Notes under the pieces: model-generated
Seen by the model: the letters and a program-made list of their open reading frames with translations, nothing else
Database searches by the model: none
What the model was told of the DNA's origin: nothing
Program-made: the position numbers and the translations under genes
Source of the DNA: Mariprofundus sp.
Lineage (GTDB): Bacteria > Pseudomonadota > Zetaproteobacteria > Mariprofundales > Mariprofundaceae
Length of the DNA stretch: 6,644 nt
Reading direction: 5' to 3'
NCBI GenBank assembly: GCA_030951095.1
Contig: JAUZQI010000017.1
Coordinates: 1 to 6,644 of the forward strand
In this document: positions 1-6,644 of the stretch, piece by piece
Layout of the letters: each line of letters begins with the position of its first letter
Position numbering within the stretch: position 1 is the stretch's first letter

Positions 1-1
1 G

Positions 2-412
2 TCGGTACTGGTCGCCCTGGAAAAGATAGGTATGGAGCTGCATGACCCCATGATTCACCGTGCTTCAACCTGGTTGAAATCGATACAACGCCACGATGGC
101 GGCTGGGGGGAAGATCATGACACCTATTTCAACCCCGAAAAGGCAGGTCAGGGACAAACCAGCACAACATTCCAGACAGCATGGGCGTTGTTGGGGCTAA
201 TGGCAGCGGGTGAATCGAAATCCCCTGAAGTCGAACGAGGCATTGCGTATTTGATGACCCGACAGCAGGCTGATGGGCTATGGCAGGATGCGGCCTTTAC
301 AGCCCCTGGTTTCCCGCGCGTTTTTTACCTGAAATACCACGGTTATGACAAATATTTCCCACTCTGGGCTCTGGCCCGATACCGCAAGCTGCATCACCTT
401 AAGACCGCGTGA
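2..412 (+). CDS. shc: Squalene-hopene cyclase, C-terminal part (5' end outside window)
   Basis: This is the last 136 residues of squalene-hopene cyclase, the membrane-associated enzyme that folds squalene into hopene/hopanol, the first committed hopanoid step. The frame is open to the left edge, so the ATG at 32 is internal and not the true start. Two QW repeats of the terpene-cyclase fold are visible in the fragment: residues 20-35 (R-A..W-L...Q...G-G-W) and 79-94 (R-G..Y-L...Q...G-L-W). The QTAWAL block is at 58-63. The C-terminal block GFPRVFYLKYHGY (103-115) keeps the aromatic residues that line the active-site cavity; by recalled Alicyclobacillus numbering, F104, F108, L110, Y112 and Y115 match F601, F605, L607, Y609 and Y612. 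The protein ends with the usual YFPLWALARYRKL-type tail. The catalytic DXDD motif lies upstream, outside the window. The stop codon overlaps the hpnG start. One small oddity is Phe57 before QTAWAL, where Ser is common. Identification is very secure. Confidence 0.97.
   Translation, partial: SVLVALEKIGMELHDPMIHRASTWLKSIQRHDGGWGEDHDTYFNPEKAGQGQTSTTFQTAWALLGLMAAGESKSPEVERGIAYLMTRQQADGLWQDAAFTAPGFPRVFYLKYHGYDKYFPLWALARYRKLHHLKTA
409..412 (+). other. Stop/start overlap shc-hpnG (GTGA)
   Basis: The GTG start of hpnG shares two bases with the TGA stop of shc. No strong Shine-Dalgarno lies in the preceding 15 bases, so ribosomes finishing shc probably re-initiate here. The coupling itself is an inference from the overlap. 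Confidence 0.85.
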
Positions 413-1161
413 AACAACTGGGCATTATCGCTGCGCTTCCGGCGGAGGCGAAATGTCTTGCAGGGTATACTGACAAAAAAAATAGCCATTTCACTCACAC
501 CGTTGCATCCCCGCTTCAAATAGCAGACAACGTGTTACTAATCATCTCAGGCATAGGGGAGGAACAGGCTACGACAGCAGCCACGGCACTGCTCGATCAT
601 GGTGTCAATGCGCTTCTCAGCTGGGGCTGTGCAGGTGCATTATCCGCCCAGTTGCAACCTGGAGACTTATTGCTACCACGCAGCATTCAAACGCAGACAT
701 CCATTAGCTTCGATACAGACCGGGCATGGCAGGCTCGACTTTCCCGTACCCTTGCGGTTAGGTGTAATCCTTGCAGCGATGCACTGGTCACAAGCACCGA
801 TATCATTACAGCATCGTCACAGAAACAGGTATTGAATCAATCCAGCGGAGCTGTCGCCGTTGATATGGAAAGCGCTGCTATTGCAATGGTTGCACAAAAA
901 GCAGGTGTCCCGTTCATGGTTATCCGAGCCATTGCTGATGATGTAAACACTGCCATCCCCGCCAACATAGCAATGGTCATGGATAAATTCGGCAATATCA
1001 GTTACGCCCGAATGCTCAGTTTACTGTTATTGCATCCGGCATTATGGCTTCACCTGATTCGTCTGGGGCGACAGTTTAGTGCAGCCAAATCCACACTATC
1101 TCTCGCTGCCACAACCCTCACTCCGGATTTGCTTGCTTTTTCAAACCAGACAGATCCATGA
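409..1161 (+). CDS. hpnG: HpnG, hopanoid-associated nucleosidase/phosphorylase
   Basis: This 250-residue protein belongs to the nucleoside phosphorylase / MTA-SAH nucleosidase fold. In hopanoid producers HpnG is genetically linked to conversion of adenosylhopane to a ribosylhopane by loss of adenine. Visible family landmarks are the N-terminal GIIAALPAEAK (5-15) with E13, the glycine-rich GIGEEQA (48-54), SWGCAGAL (71-78) followed by PGDLLLP (84-90), the ribose-binding-type VDMES (151-155, E154), and RAIADD (173-178), where D177 matches the catalytic Asp of MTA/SAH nucleosidase. Residues 202-222 form a leucine-rich, partly basic segment outside the core fold, which may hold the enzyme at the membrane where its lipid substrate sits (inference). 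The start is a GTG overlapping the shc TGA. It places the first beta strand right at the N-terminus, and no strong Shine-Dalgarno precedes it. The alternative is an ordinary MTA/SAH nucleosidase, which the position between shc and hpnN makes unlikely. Confidence 0.93.
   Translation: MKQLGIIAALPAEAKCLAGYTDKKNSHFTHTVASPLQIADNVLLIISGIGEEQATTAATALLDHGVNALLSWGCAGALSAQLQPGDLLLPRSIQTQTSISFDTDRAWQARLSRTLAVRCNPCSDALVTSTDIITASSQKQVLNQSSGAVAVDMESAAIAMVAQKAGVPFMVIRAIADDVNTAIPANIAMVMDKFGNISYARMLSLLLLHPALWLHLIRLGRQFSAAKSTLSLAATTLTPDLLAFSNQTDP
1158..1161 (+). other. Stop/start overlap hpnG-hpnN (ATGA)
   Basis: The ATG of hpnN overlaps the TGA of hpnG. The upstream bases are pyrimidine- and A-rich without a GGAG-like core, again suggesting translational coupling, which would tie synthesis of the transporter to that of the upstream enzyme. 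Confidence 0.88.
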
Positions 1162-3908
1162 AATCACCACAATCAGATAACAGTACCCCCCCTCTCTCAC
1201 CTCTGAAAAACCTGCTGACATGGTGGATTGCCATAGCCTGCCACAAAACTTACTGGGTACTGGTTATTGCTCTTTTCCTCGGTGCCGGAGCATTCGAATA
1301 TACCAGCCATCATCTGGGCTTCAACACCAATACCAATGATATGCTGGCCGCCGACCTGCCGTTTCGCCAAACTTATCAGCACTTTGAACAGGGCTTCCCG
1401 CAATACACCCATAATATTCTGGTTGTCATTGATGCCGATTCTCCGGAAAAGGCCCGCGATGCCGCCAAGCGACTGGCAGCCCAGTTGGAAACACAACCGC
1501 AACTGTTCTCATCCGTCTATCTGCCACGCGCCAGCGCATTTATGGAAAGCCATGCCTTGCTCTATCAGGACATGGACGAGTTGGAAAAAAATGCCAGCGA
1601 TCTGGCTACCATGCAACCGTTTCTTGGCAAGCTATCCTCCGACCTGAGCTTGCGCGGTCTGTTTCTCTTGCTTACGGATGTGCTCGAGGCCGAAGACGCA
1701 CCGGATTCGGTGGATATCACAGCTGTGGCAACACCTGTCACGGCAGCGATTCGTGCCGTGATGAACCACCAACATGAACCATTATCTTGGCAAGAACTGA
1801 TACAGGGAGAATCATCAGAGGCCACCAAACAACGCCAGCAATTCATCCTGCTGCAACCACGCATGGATTTCTCCAGTTTCCTGGCTGCCAAACCGGCCAT
1901 GCAGACAGTAAAAAACGCCGCTGCTACGCTGCAACTCGATGCCGATCACGGTGTTCGCGTACGCCTGACCGGCAGTGCCGCGTTAAGCCATGATGAGTTG
2001 GTCAGCGTCAGCGCAGGAGCAGGCATAGCAGCATTGCTGGCCTTGTTGCTGGTGGGGGTGTTACTGACCATCGGTCTGGGCTCATTCCGTTTTGTTGTCG
2101 CCACCCTGCTCTGCCTGATGACCGGCCTGATTCTCACCGCCGCATTTGCCGCACTGACCATTGGCCATTTGAATCTGATTTCGGTGGCTTTTGCCGTATT
2201 ATATATCGGTCTTGGTGTGGATTACGCCATCCATCTCTGCCTGCGCTGTCGCGAGATTGAAAAAACAGGCCAAGGCACCACATCCGCAATCGGGCAGGCA
2301 GCACATGATGTCGGCACGTCATTGCTATTATGTGCAGTAACCACGGCTGTCGGTTTTTACTGCTTCGTGCCAACCGACTACACCGGCGTATCGGAGCTCG
2401 GCATCATATCGGGTAGCGGCATGTTTATCAGCTTGGTGGTTACACTCACCCTGCTTCCCGCCATCCTGTGCATCTGGAACAAGTTCATACCGCTTCAGCA
2501 CAAACCCGCTGTCAGAGCCAAAGAAGCGATAGCATGGCAATTCCCGACTATGCTGTCGCTTGATGGTCATGCACACACGGTTCGTATCATGGCAATAGTG
2601 GCCGCACTAGCCGCCGCCATATGGCTGCCGCAGGCAAGATTCGACTACAACCCGATCAACCTGCGCGATCAGGCCAGCGAATCGATTACAACCTATAGAG
2701 ATTTGATCGCCAGCCATAATATTTCGCCTTCCAGCATCATGGTGCTGACACCCGATGCAGAACGGGTAAACGCCATTCAACAACGACTCAATCGACTGGA
2801 TACTGTGGATAAAACCATCTCCCTGTTTAATTTCATTCCATCGGATCAGAACGAGAAGCTTGCCATCATTGATGATATGTCACTGTTGCTCGGCTTTGAA
2901 CCGGAGACAAAGAACCCGATAGTGGTAACTACTGCCGAACAAGTGAATGCCATCCAGCAACTTGAATCTGCCCTGAATATTTATATCACATATTTCAGCC
3001 AATCTAAACTGGATGATACCGCCCTTCAGAAACTAAACGTCTTCAGACAACTGTATCAAACGTTGCAATCTTTCTCACGGAACCTTGCCAGCCAGCCAAC
3101 TGACGCAAAGAAAACAACCCTTATGACGCTGGATAAGGATTTGCTGGGTACGCTGCCCACCACACTCGATCTGCTACAAACCACCCTTTCCGCTACTACT
3201 ATCAGCCGGCAGAACATCCCCGCAAGCTTAAGCCGGCGTTGGTTTAGCGATACCGACCTCTACCGTATTGAAGTCATACCCAAAGAAGATATCGGTGAAA
3301 TCGGGAACTTGCGCCGCTTTGTCAGCCAGGTGAGGATGGTTTCGCCGGATGCGACCGGAGCCCCGATATTTACGCTGGAAGCTGGCGATGCTGTGATCAG
3401 GGCTTTCATACAGGCATTCGGGATTGCATTCGTGTTGATTTTCCTGCTGTTATTGGCGCTCCTGCGCAGCATTGCCGATACCTTGTTGATTCTCCTGCCA
3501 CTGTTGCTGGCAGCCATGCTAACTGGTGCTTGTGCCGTACTACTCGATATCCCGTTTAATTTTGCCAATGTCATAGCCCTGCCGCTACTACTCGGCATCG
3601 GCGTGGATAATGGTATTCACATGGTGCAGCGTTTCCGGCATATGCAGTCCGATCAACGCCCCAGACAACAATCAGTTCATCATGAGATATTACGCACCAG
3701 CACATCGAAAGCTGTGGTGCTCAGTGCGTTGACTACCATTTGCAGTTTTGGCGCACTCGCCTTCTCTCCGCATCAGGGTACAGCGGATATGGGACAGTTA
3801 CTTACGCTCGGTGTGATCATTATTCTCATCTGCACGCTCGTAGTACTGCCAGCTTTCCTGCAATGGCAGCCTGCACAAAAGCCTTCTGAAACTGGCGTAA
3901 AATCATGA
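1158..3908 (+). CDS. hpnN: HpnN, hopanoid RND-family transporter
   Basis: This 916-residue inner-membrane protein is built as two similar halves in the RND/MMPL manner. Each half has one lead helix, a large periplasmic domain and a bundle of helices. The lead helix of half one is near 32-47, its soluble domain about 50-280 and its helices about 284-440. Half two has a lead helix near 474-490, a soluble domain about 492-745 and helices about 750-900. The matching helix motifs YIGLGVDYAIH (349-359) and LLGIGVDNGIH (811-821) carry D355 and D817, the likely proton-relay acids. HpnN is known from Rhodopseudomonas and Burkholderia work to carry hopanoids to the outer membrane. Length and two-half layout match the family, and no truncation is seen. 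The ATG overlaps the hpnG stop (ATGA), with no clear Shine-Dalgarno, so translation probably depends on hpnG. A generic MMPL lipid transporter is the only alternative; the operon strongly supports HpnN. Confidence 0.95.
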   Translation: MKSPQSDNSTPPLSPLKNLLTWWIAIACHKTYWVLVIALFLGAGAFEYTSHHLGFNTNTNDMLAADLPFRQTYQHFEQGFPQYTHNILVVIDADSPEKARDAAKRLAAQLETQPQLFSSVYLPRASAFMESHALLYQDMDELEKNASDLATMQPFLGKLSSDLSLRGLFLLLTDVLEAEDAPDSVDITAVATPVTAAIRAVMNHQHEPLSWQELIQGESSEATKQRQQFILLQPRMDFSSFLAAKPAMQTVKNAAATLQLDADHGVRVRLTGSAALSHDELVSVSAGAGIAALLALLLVGVLLTIGLGSFRFVVATLLCLMTGLILTAAFAALTIGHLNLISVAFAVLYIGLGVDYAIHLCLRCREIEKTGQGTTSAIGQAAHDVGTSLLLCAVTTAVGFYCFVPTDYTGVSELGIISGSGMFISLVVTLTLLPAILCIWNKFIPLQHKPAVRAKEAIAWQFPTMLSLDGHAHTVRIMAIVAALAAAIWLPQARFDYNPINLRDQASESITTYRDLIASHNISPSSIMVLTPDAERVNAIQQRLNRLDTVDKTISLFNFIPSDQNEKLAIIDDMSLLLGFEPETKNPIVVTTAEQVNAIQQLESALNIYITYFSQSKLDDTALQKLNVFRQLYQTLQSFSRNLASQPTDAKKTTLMTLDKDLLGTLPTTLDLLQTTLSATTISRQNIPASLSRRWFSDTDLYRIEVIPKEDIGEIGNLRRFVSQVRMVSPDATGAPIFTLEAGDAVIRAFIQAFGIAFVLIFLLLLALLRSIADTLLILLPLLLAAMLTGACAVLLDIPFNFANVIALPLLLGIGVDNGIHMVQRFRHMQSDQRPRQQSVHHEILRTSTSKAVVLSALTTICSFGALAFSPHQGTADMGQLLTLGVIIILICTLVVLPAFLQWQPAQKPSETGVKS
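3905..3908 (+). other. Stop/start overlap hpnN-hpnA (ATGA)
   Basis: The ATG of hpnA overlaps the TGA of hpnN. The start is fixed independently by the Rossmann glycine motif beginning at residue 7, so the overlap is real and not an artefact of start choice. Confidence 0.9.
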
Positions 3909-4897
3909 CAACACTGGTTACCGGCGCATCCGGCTTTGTCGGCTCGGCAATCGTACGGCGACTGTTGCAGGCCGGACACCAGGTGCGCGTCCTGCTCAGG
4001 AAACATAGCCCGCGTAACAATATCAATGATTTGCCGGTAGAAATCGTCAGCGGCGATTTAACAGACATGCCCTCGCTGGAAAATGCCGCTTCCGGTTGTT
4101 CCTCACTGTTTCATGCTGCAGCAGATTACCGCTTGTGGACGCGCAATCCCGATGAAATGTACCGAGTAAATGTCGACGGTACGCGCAATATCATGCTGGC
4201 AGCAATCGAAGCAGGGGTGTCACACATTGTCTATACCAGCAGCGTAGCCACGATCGGCCTGCATGCAGACAGCACACCCGCAGATGAATCCACACCCTCA
4301 AGCCTGGATGATATGATTGGCCATTATAAACGCTCCAAATTTATGGCTGAATCCGTCGTCCGGAATCTCGTTGCAGAACAAAGTCTGCCTGCGGTGATCG
4401 TCAACCCTGCCGGCCCCGTCGGCCCACGCGATATCAAACCGACACCGACTGGTCAGATGATACTCGACACCATGCGCGGGCGTATGCCCGGTTATATCGA
4501 TACAGGACTGAACATCGTCCATGTCGATGATGTAGCCGAAGGCCATCTGCTGGCTTTTGAACATGGCTTAGCGGGTGAACGTTATATTCTGGGCGGCGAG
4601 AATCTGCCGTTGAAAGAAATTCTGACACGGGTGGCCACACTGGCCGGGCGCAAACCGCCGCGCATTCGCATGCCATATTATGGCGTCTTACCATTAGCAT
4701 GGCTGAGTGAAGTGATTGCATCAATAACAAGCGCCACACAGCCACTGATTGCTATGGATGGCGTTCGCATGACTCGCAAACATATGTATTTCTCATCCGA
4801 CAAAGCCCAGCGTAAACTGGGTTATAATCCTCGACCTGCCCAGGCAGCGCTCGAAGATGCTGTAATATGGTTCAAACAACTCGGCTATTGCAAATAA
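3905..4897 (+). CDS. hpnA: HpnA, hopanoid-associated NAD(P)-dependent sugar epimerase/reductase-like protein
   Basis: This 330-residue cytosolic protein is an extended short-chain dehydrogenase/reductase. The Rossmann start is directly at the N-terminus: TLVTGASGFVGSAIVRRLL (3-21) contains the GxxGxxG dinucleotide motif (G7, G10, G13). The acid-polar SGDLTD (49-54) follows. The catalytic set is the Ser of YTSS (110-113) with the Y141-x3-K145 pair in GHYKRSK, and the substrate-side block NPAGPVGPRD is at 167-176. The C-terminal third is the variable substrate domain. Family annotation calls HpnA a hopanoid-associated sugar epimerase, while sequence resemblance to dihydroflavonol reductases is also strong; the exact reaction is unsettled. 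Its usual partner, the glycosyltransferase HpnB, is not in this window. The ATG overlaps the hpnN stop, and any later start would delete the nucleotide-binding loop, so this start is well supported. Confidence 0.92.
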   Translation: MTTLVTGASGFVGSAIVRRLLQAGHQVRVLLRKHSPRNNINDLPVEIVSGDLTDMPSLENAASGCSSLFHAAADYRLWTRNPDEMYRVNVDGTRNIMLAAIEAGVSHIVYTSSVATIGLHADSTPADESTPSSLDDMIGHYKRSKFMAESVVRNLVAEQSLPAVIVNPAGPVGPRDIKPTPTGQMILDTMRGRMPGYIDTGLNIVHVDDVAEGHLLAFEHGLAGERYILGGENLPLKEILTRVATLAGRKPPRIRMPYYGVLPLAWLSEVIASITSATQPLIAMDGVRMTRKHMYFSSDKAQRKLGYNPRPAQAALEDAVIWFKQLGYCK

Positions 4898-4898
4898 C

Positions 4899-5960
4899 GT
4901 GTTAACTAACGTGAAACCGGTGACGCTATTCAGCCTCATGCTCGGCATTGCCAGCTTTATTGGCCTGCTCATCTGGCAAGGCATCGGTGAAGTCACAAGC
5001 ACGTTGGCAACAGCAGGATGGGGCTTGACTGTTGTTGCTGCATTTCATCTGATCCCCATGCTGAGCAGCGGTGTCTGCTGGCGCATTCTGTTACCCGCCC
5101 GACATCGCCTTCCACTATCTCGTCTGGTAGAAGCGCGCTGGATCGGCGAATCGATCAACAGCATACTACCGGTAGCCCAGATTGGCGGTGAATTTGCCAA
5201 AGCGCGCTGGGTGATGCGCAATAGTAACCAGCGAAACGGTATTCCCGGTTCCGTCGCCGGTTCCAGTGTCGTGGTGGAAGTGACCATTTCCCTGCTTACC
5301 CAGATTATATTTACCATCATCGGTCTCTCTGCCCTGCTGTTCTATCTGGATCTAAACAGTCACCTGGTTGTGGAAGTTGCTGTCGGCATAGCTATAATGA
5401 TAGCTCTTCTGATGGCATTCTATGCCAGCCAGCATCACAACCTGTTTGAACGTGTGGCGCATCTGTTGGAAAAAATTTCAGGCGGCAAACAGTGGCTTAA
5501 ACTCTCGGGCGGGGCCAACACACTGGATCAGGCTATTGTCAATATTTATAGCAGGAAAACAGCTTTGGCAACGGCTTCTGCATGGCGATTACTCAGCTGG
5601 TTTCTGGGTATCGGCGAGGTTTGGTTAATTATGTACTTCCTCGGGCATCCGATCAGTTTGATGGAGGCATTGCTGCTCGAAAGCCTCGGCCAGGCCATCC
5701 GTGCAGCCGGATTCCTGATCCCCGCTTCACTGGGTGTTCAGGAAGGAGGTTTCCTGCTGCTCGGTATCGTACTGGGCATCCCGTCACAAACAGCATTAGC
5801 TCTTTCACTGGGTAAGCGTATACGCGAGCTGATATTAGGAATCCCGGGGCTGATTATCTGGCAGATTGGAACATGGAAAACCGGAGCCGGACAGCGTCTG
5901 TCGCAACACAGGCAGGGCAAAGATCAGGCCGATCAAAACCCGGAGCATGTCATTGAGTAA
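4899..5960 (+). CDS. hpnL: HpnL-like integral membrane protein (LPG-synthase transmembrane fold)
   Basis: This 353-residue protein is almost wholly hydrophobic, with roughly eight membrane segments (about 9-27, 41-60, 124-149, 155-175, 227-247, 255-275, 281-294, 306-325) and a short charged C-terminal tail (about 330-353). It resembles the flippase-like YbhN / lysylphosphatidylglycerol-synthase transmembrane family, of which HpnL is the hopanoid-cluster branch. Visible family blocks are SILPVAQIGGEFAKARW (88-104) and IPASLGVQEGGFLLLG (274-289). Its biochemical role is not established; help with lipid movement or presentation is an inference from fold and location. The gene begins one base after the hpnA stop. 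Three in-frame GTG codons (4899, 4911, 4920) and an ATG at 4938 could each start it, none with a convincing Shine-Dalgarno. I chose the first because it is nearest the hpnA stop; the true N-terminus is uncertain by up to 13 residues. Confidence 0.82.
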   Translation: MLTNVKPVTLFSLMLGIASFIGLLIWQGIGEVTSTLATAGWGLTVVAAFHLIPMLSSGVCWRILLPARHRLPLSRLVEARWIGESINSILPVAQIGGEFAKARWVMRNSNQRNGIPGSVAGSSVVVEVTISLLTQIIFTIIGLSALLFYLDLNSHLVVEVAVGIAIMIALLMAFYASQHHNLFERVAHLLEKISGGKQWLKLSGGANTLDQAIVNIYSRKTALATASAWRLLSWFLGIGEVWLIMYFLGHPISLMEALLLESLGQAIRAAGFLIPASLGVQEGGFLLLGIVLGIPSQTALALSLGKRIRELILGIPGLIIWQIGTWKTGAGQRLSQHRQGKDQADQNPEHVIE

Positions 5961-5989
5961 GCACGCGCAACAACAGACGACTGTCTGAC
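5961..5989 (+). promoter_or_regulatory. Gap before the radical SAM gene with a small inverted repeat
   Basis: This 29-base gap is the longest non-coding stretch in the window. It contains CAGAC (5974-5978), a 4-base loop, and GTCTG (5983-5987), a perfect 5-bp stem ending three bases before the ATG. It lacks a T-run, so it is not an intrinsic terminator. It is too short to hold a full promoter on its own; a promoter inside the hpnL 3' end cannot be excluded. A role in limiting translation initiation is possible but weakly supported. Confidence 0.3.
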
Positions 5990-6644
5990 ATGGAAATGCT
6001 GCAAAAAATCAACTTTATTGCACATGCATCCAAACGCATTGTCGATGACAAGGCGCTGTACGCTCAGCTTGTCATCACGCGCAACTGCAATCTGTCCTGC
6101 GCCTATTGCAATGAATATACCACAGGCGCGCCACATATCCCGGTTGAAACCCTGATCGGCCACATCAATATGCTGGATGATCTGGGGGTGCTGATTTATG
6201 ACATTCTGGGCGGTGAGCCGTTGATGCATCCGGCACTGTCCGATCTGGTCGCGCATATCAAAACCAAACAACACGGTGCCAATCTGGTCACGGTTATCAG
6301 CAACGGTTTTCTGCTCACATCCAAAATCATCGAATCACTCAATGCGGCCGGCCTTGACCTGATGCAAATCAGCGTCGATTCCGTGCATCCTGGCAGCCAG
6401 TCGATGAAATCACTAAAAAGCCTGCTTCCCAAGCTGCGCATGCTGAACGAACAAGCCCGCTTCACCGTCAAAGTACAAACGGTATTAACTCCGGAAACAG
6501 CTGCTGAATATCAGGATTTTCGCCAACTACTCGCCGGGTTTCCATTTGAGTTCAGTTTTTCTTTCCTGCATCAGGCCGGTGGCAGGATCGCTATCAGCGG
6601 CAAACAATATCTGGAGCTGTTTGATCAGCAACAACTCTGGGGCG
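5990..6644 (+). CDS. Radical SAM enzyme of unknown substrate (3' end outside window)
   Basis: The frame is open from an ATG at 5990 to the right edge, giving 218 residues of an incomplete protein. TRNCNLSCAYCNEY (30-43) holds the CX3CX2C cluster motif (C33, C37, C40) that binds the [4Fe-4S] cluster and SAM, with the aromatic Y39 before the last Cys. GGEP (74-77) is the SAM-amino-group contact of the family, and ISNGFLLT (103-110) and LMQISVDS (124-131) fit the following barrel strands. Only about 30 residues precede the cluster, so there is no N-terminal cobalamin-binding domain. HpnH has a CxGCGK-type cluster motif and a longer lead, so this is not HpnH. An in-frame TGA at 5954 limits the start; ATG 5990 (or 5996) is the only ordinary choice, and neither has a good Shine-Dalgarno. 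The substrate is unknown. Whether a SPASM or other C-terminal domain follows cannot be seen. A place in the hopanoid operon is inferred from the 29-base gap and shared strand. Confidence 0.92.
   Translation, partial: MEMLQKINFIAHASKRIVDDKALYAQLVITRNCNLSCAYCNEYTTGAPHIPVETLIGHINMLDDLGVLIYDILGGEPLMHPALSDLVAHIKTKQHGANLVTVISNGFLLTSKIIESLNAAGLDLMQISVDSVHPGSQSMKSLKSLLPKLRMLNEQARFTVKVQTVLTPETAAEYQDFRQLLAGFPFEFSFSFLHQAGGRIAISGKQYLELFDQQQLWG

Noticed and set aside
32..412. ATG at 32 as the start of a short separate protein
   Set aside because: The frame is open to the window edge and the upstream residues continue the cyclase; this is simply the 3' end of shc.
599..835. Open frame inside hpnG on the + strand
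   Set aside because: It overlaps conserved hpnG coding sequence in another frame and shows no recognisable motif.
2134..2576. Antisense open frames within hpnN
   Set aside because: They lie wholly opposite transmembrane-coding sequence, have no start signals or motifs, and overlap one another.
5974..5987. Rho-independent terminator after hpnL
   Set aside because: The stem is only 5 bp and no T-run follows; the next gene starts within three bases.
5933..6471. Minus-strand open frames opposite the radical SAM gene
   Set aside because: The + strand carries the full CX3CX2C and GGEP motifs in one uninterrupted frame; the reverse frames are by-products of its codon use.
5990..6644. Assignment of the terminal gene as HpnH
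   Set aside because: HpnH has a CxGCGK-type cluster motif and a longer N-terminal lead; here the motif is CAYCNEY only about 30 residues from the start.

Overview
The window is a stretch of a hopanoid (bacterial pentacyclic triterpenoid) biosynthesis and transport operon. All six genes lie on the + strand, are packed end to end and account for nearly every base. The gene set (squalene-hopene cyclase, HpnG, an HpnN-type RND transporter, HpnA, an HpnL-like membrane protein) and the need for an RND exporter point to a Gram-negative, most likely proteobacterial, host. Base composition looks moderate (roughly half G+C by eye, not computed). The sequence alone does not let me name a genus; a beta-, gamma-, zeta- or acidithiobacillia-like proteobacterium is an inference.

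Layout: 2-412 is the 3' end of shc, encoding the last 136 residues of squalene-hopene cyclase. 409-1161 is hpnG, a nucleosidase/phosphorylase-like enzyme. 1158-3908 is hpnN, a two-domain RND transporter. 3905-4897 is hpnA, an NAD(P)-dependent extended-SDR protein. 4899-5960 is an hpnL-like multi-pass membrane protein. From 5990 to the right edge runs a radical SAM enzyme that is cut off by the window and is not the usual hopanoid radical SAM protein HpnH. The first three junctions are 4-base stop/start overlaps (GTGA, ATGA, ATGA), the fourth has a single base between genes and the fifth a 29-base gap. No strong Shine-Dalgarno sequence is visible at any of these starts. This fits one polycistronic message with translational coupling.

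How the genes work together: Shc folds squalene into the hopane skeleton. HpnH, which is not in this window, adds an adenosyl group, and HpnG is thought to remove adenine to give a ribosyl-hopane intermediate. HpnA probably acts on a sugar or side-chain group. HpnN moves hopanoids from the inner to the outer membrane, and HpnL is a membrane protein of unsettled role. The main open question is the terminal radical SAM gene. It belongs to a CX3CX2C radical SAM group without an N-terminal B12 domain, so it is not an HpnP-, HpnR- or HpnJ-type enzyme, and its position makes it a candidate for an extra step. I saw no mobile element, tRNA, rRNA, CRISPR array or convincing terminator.
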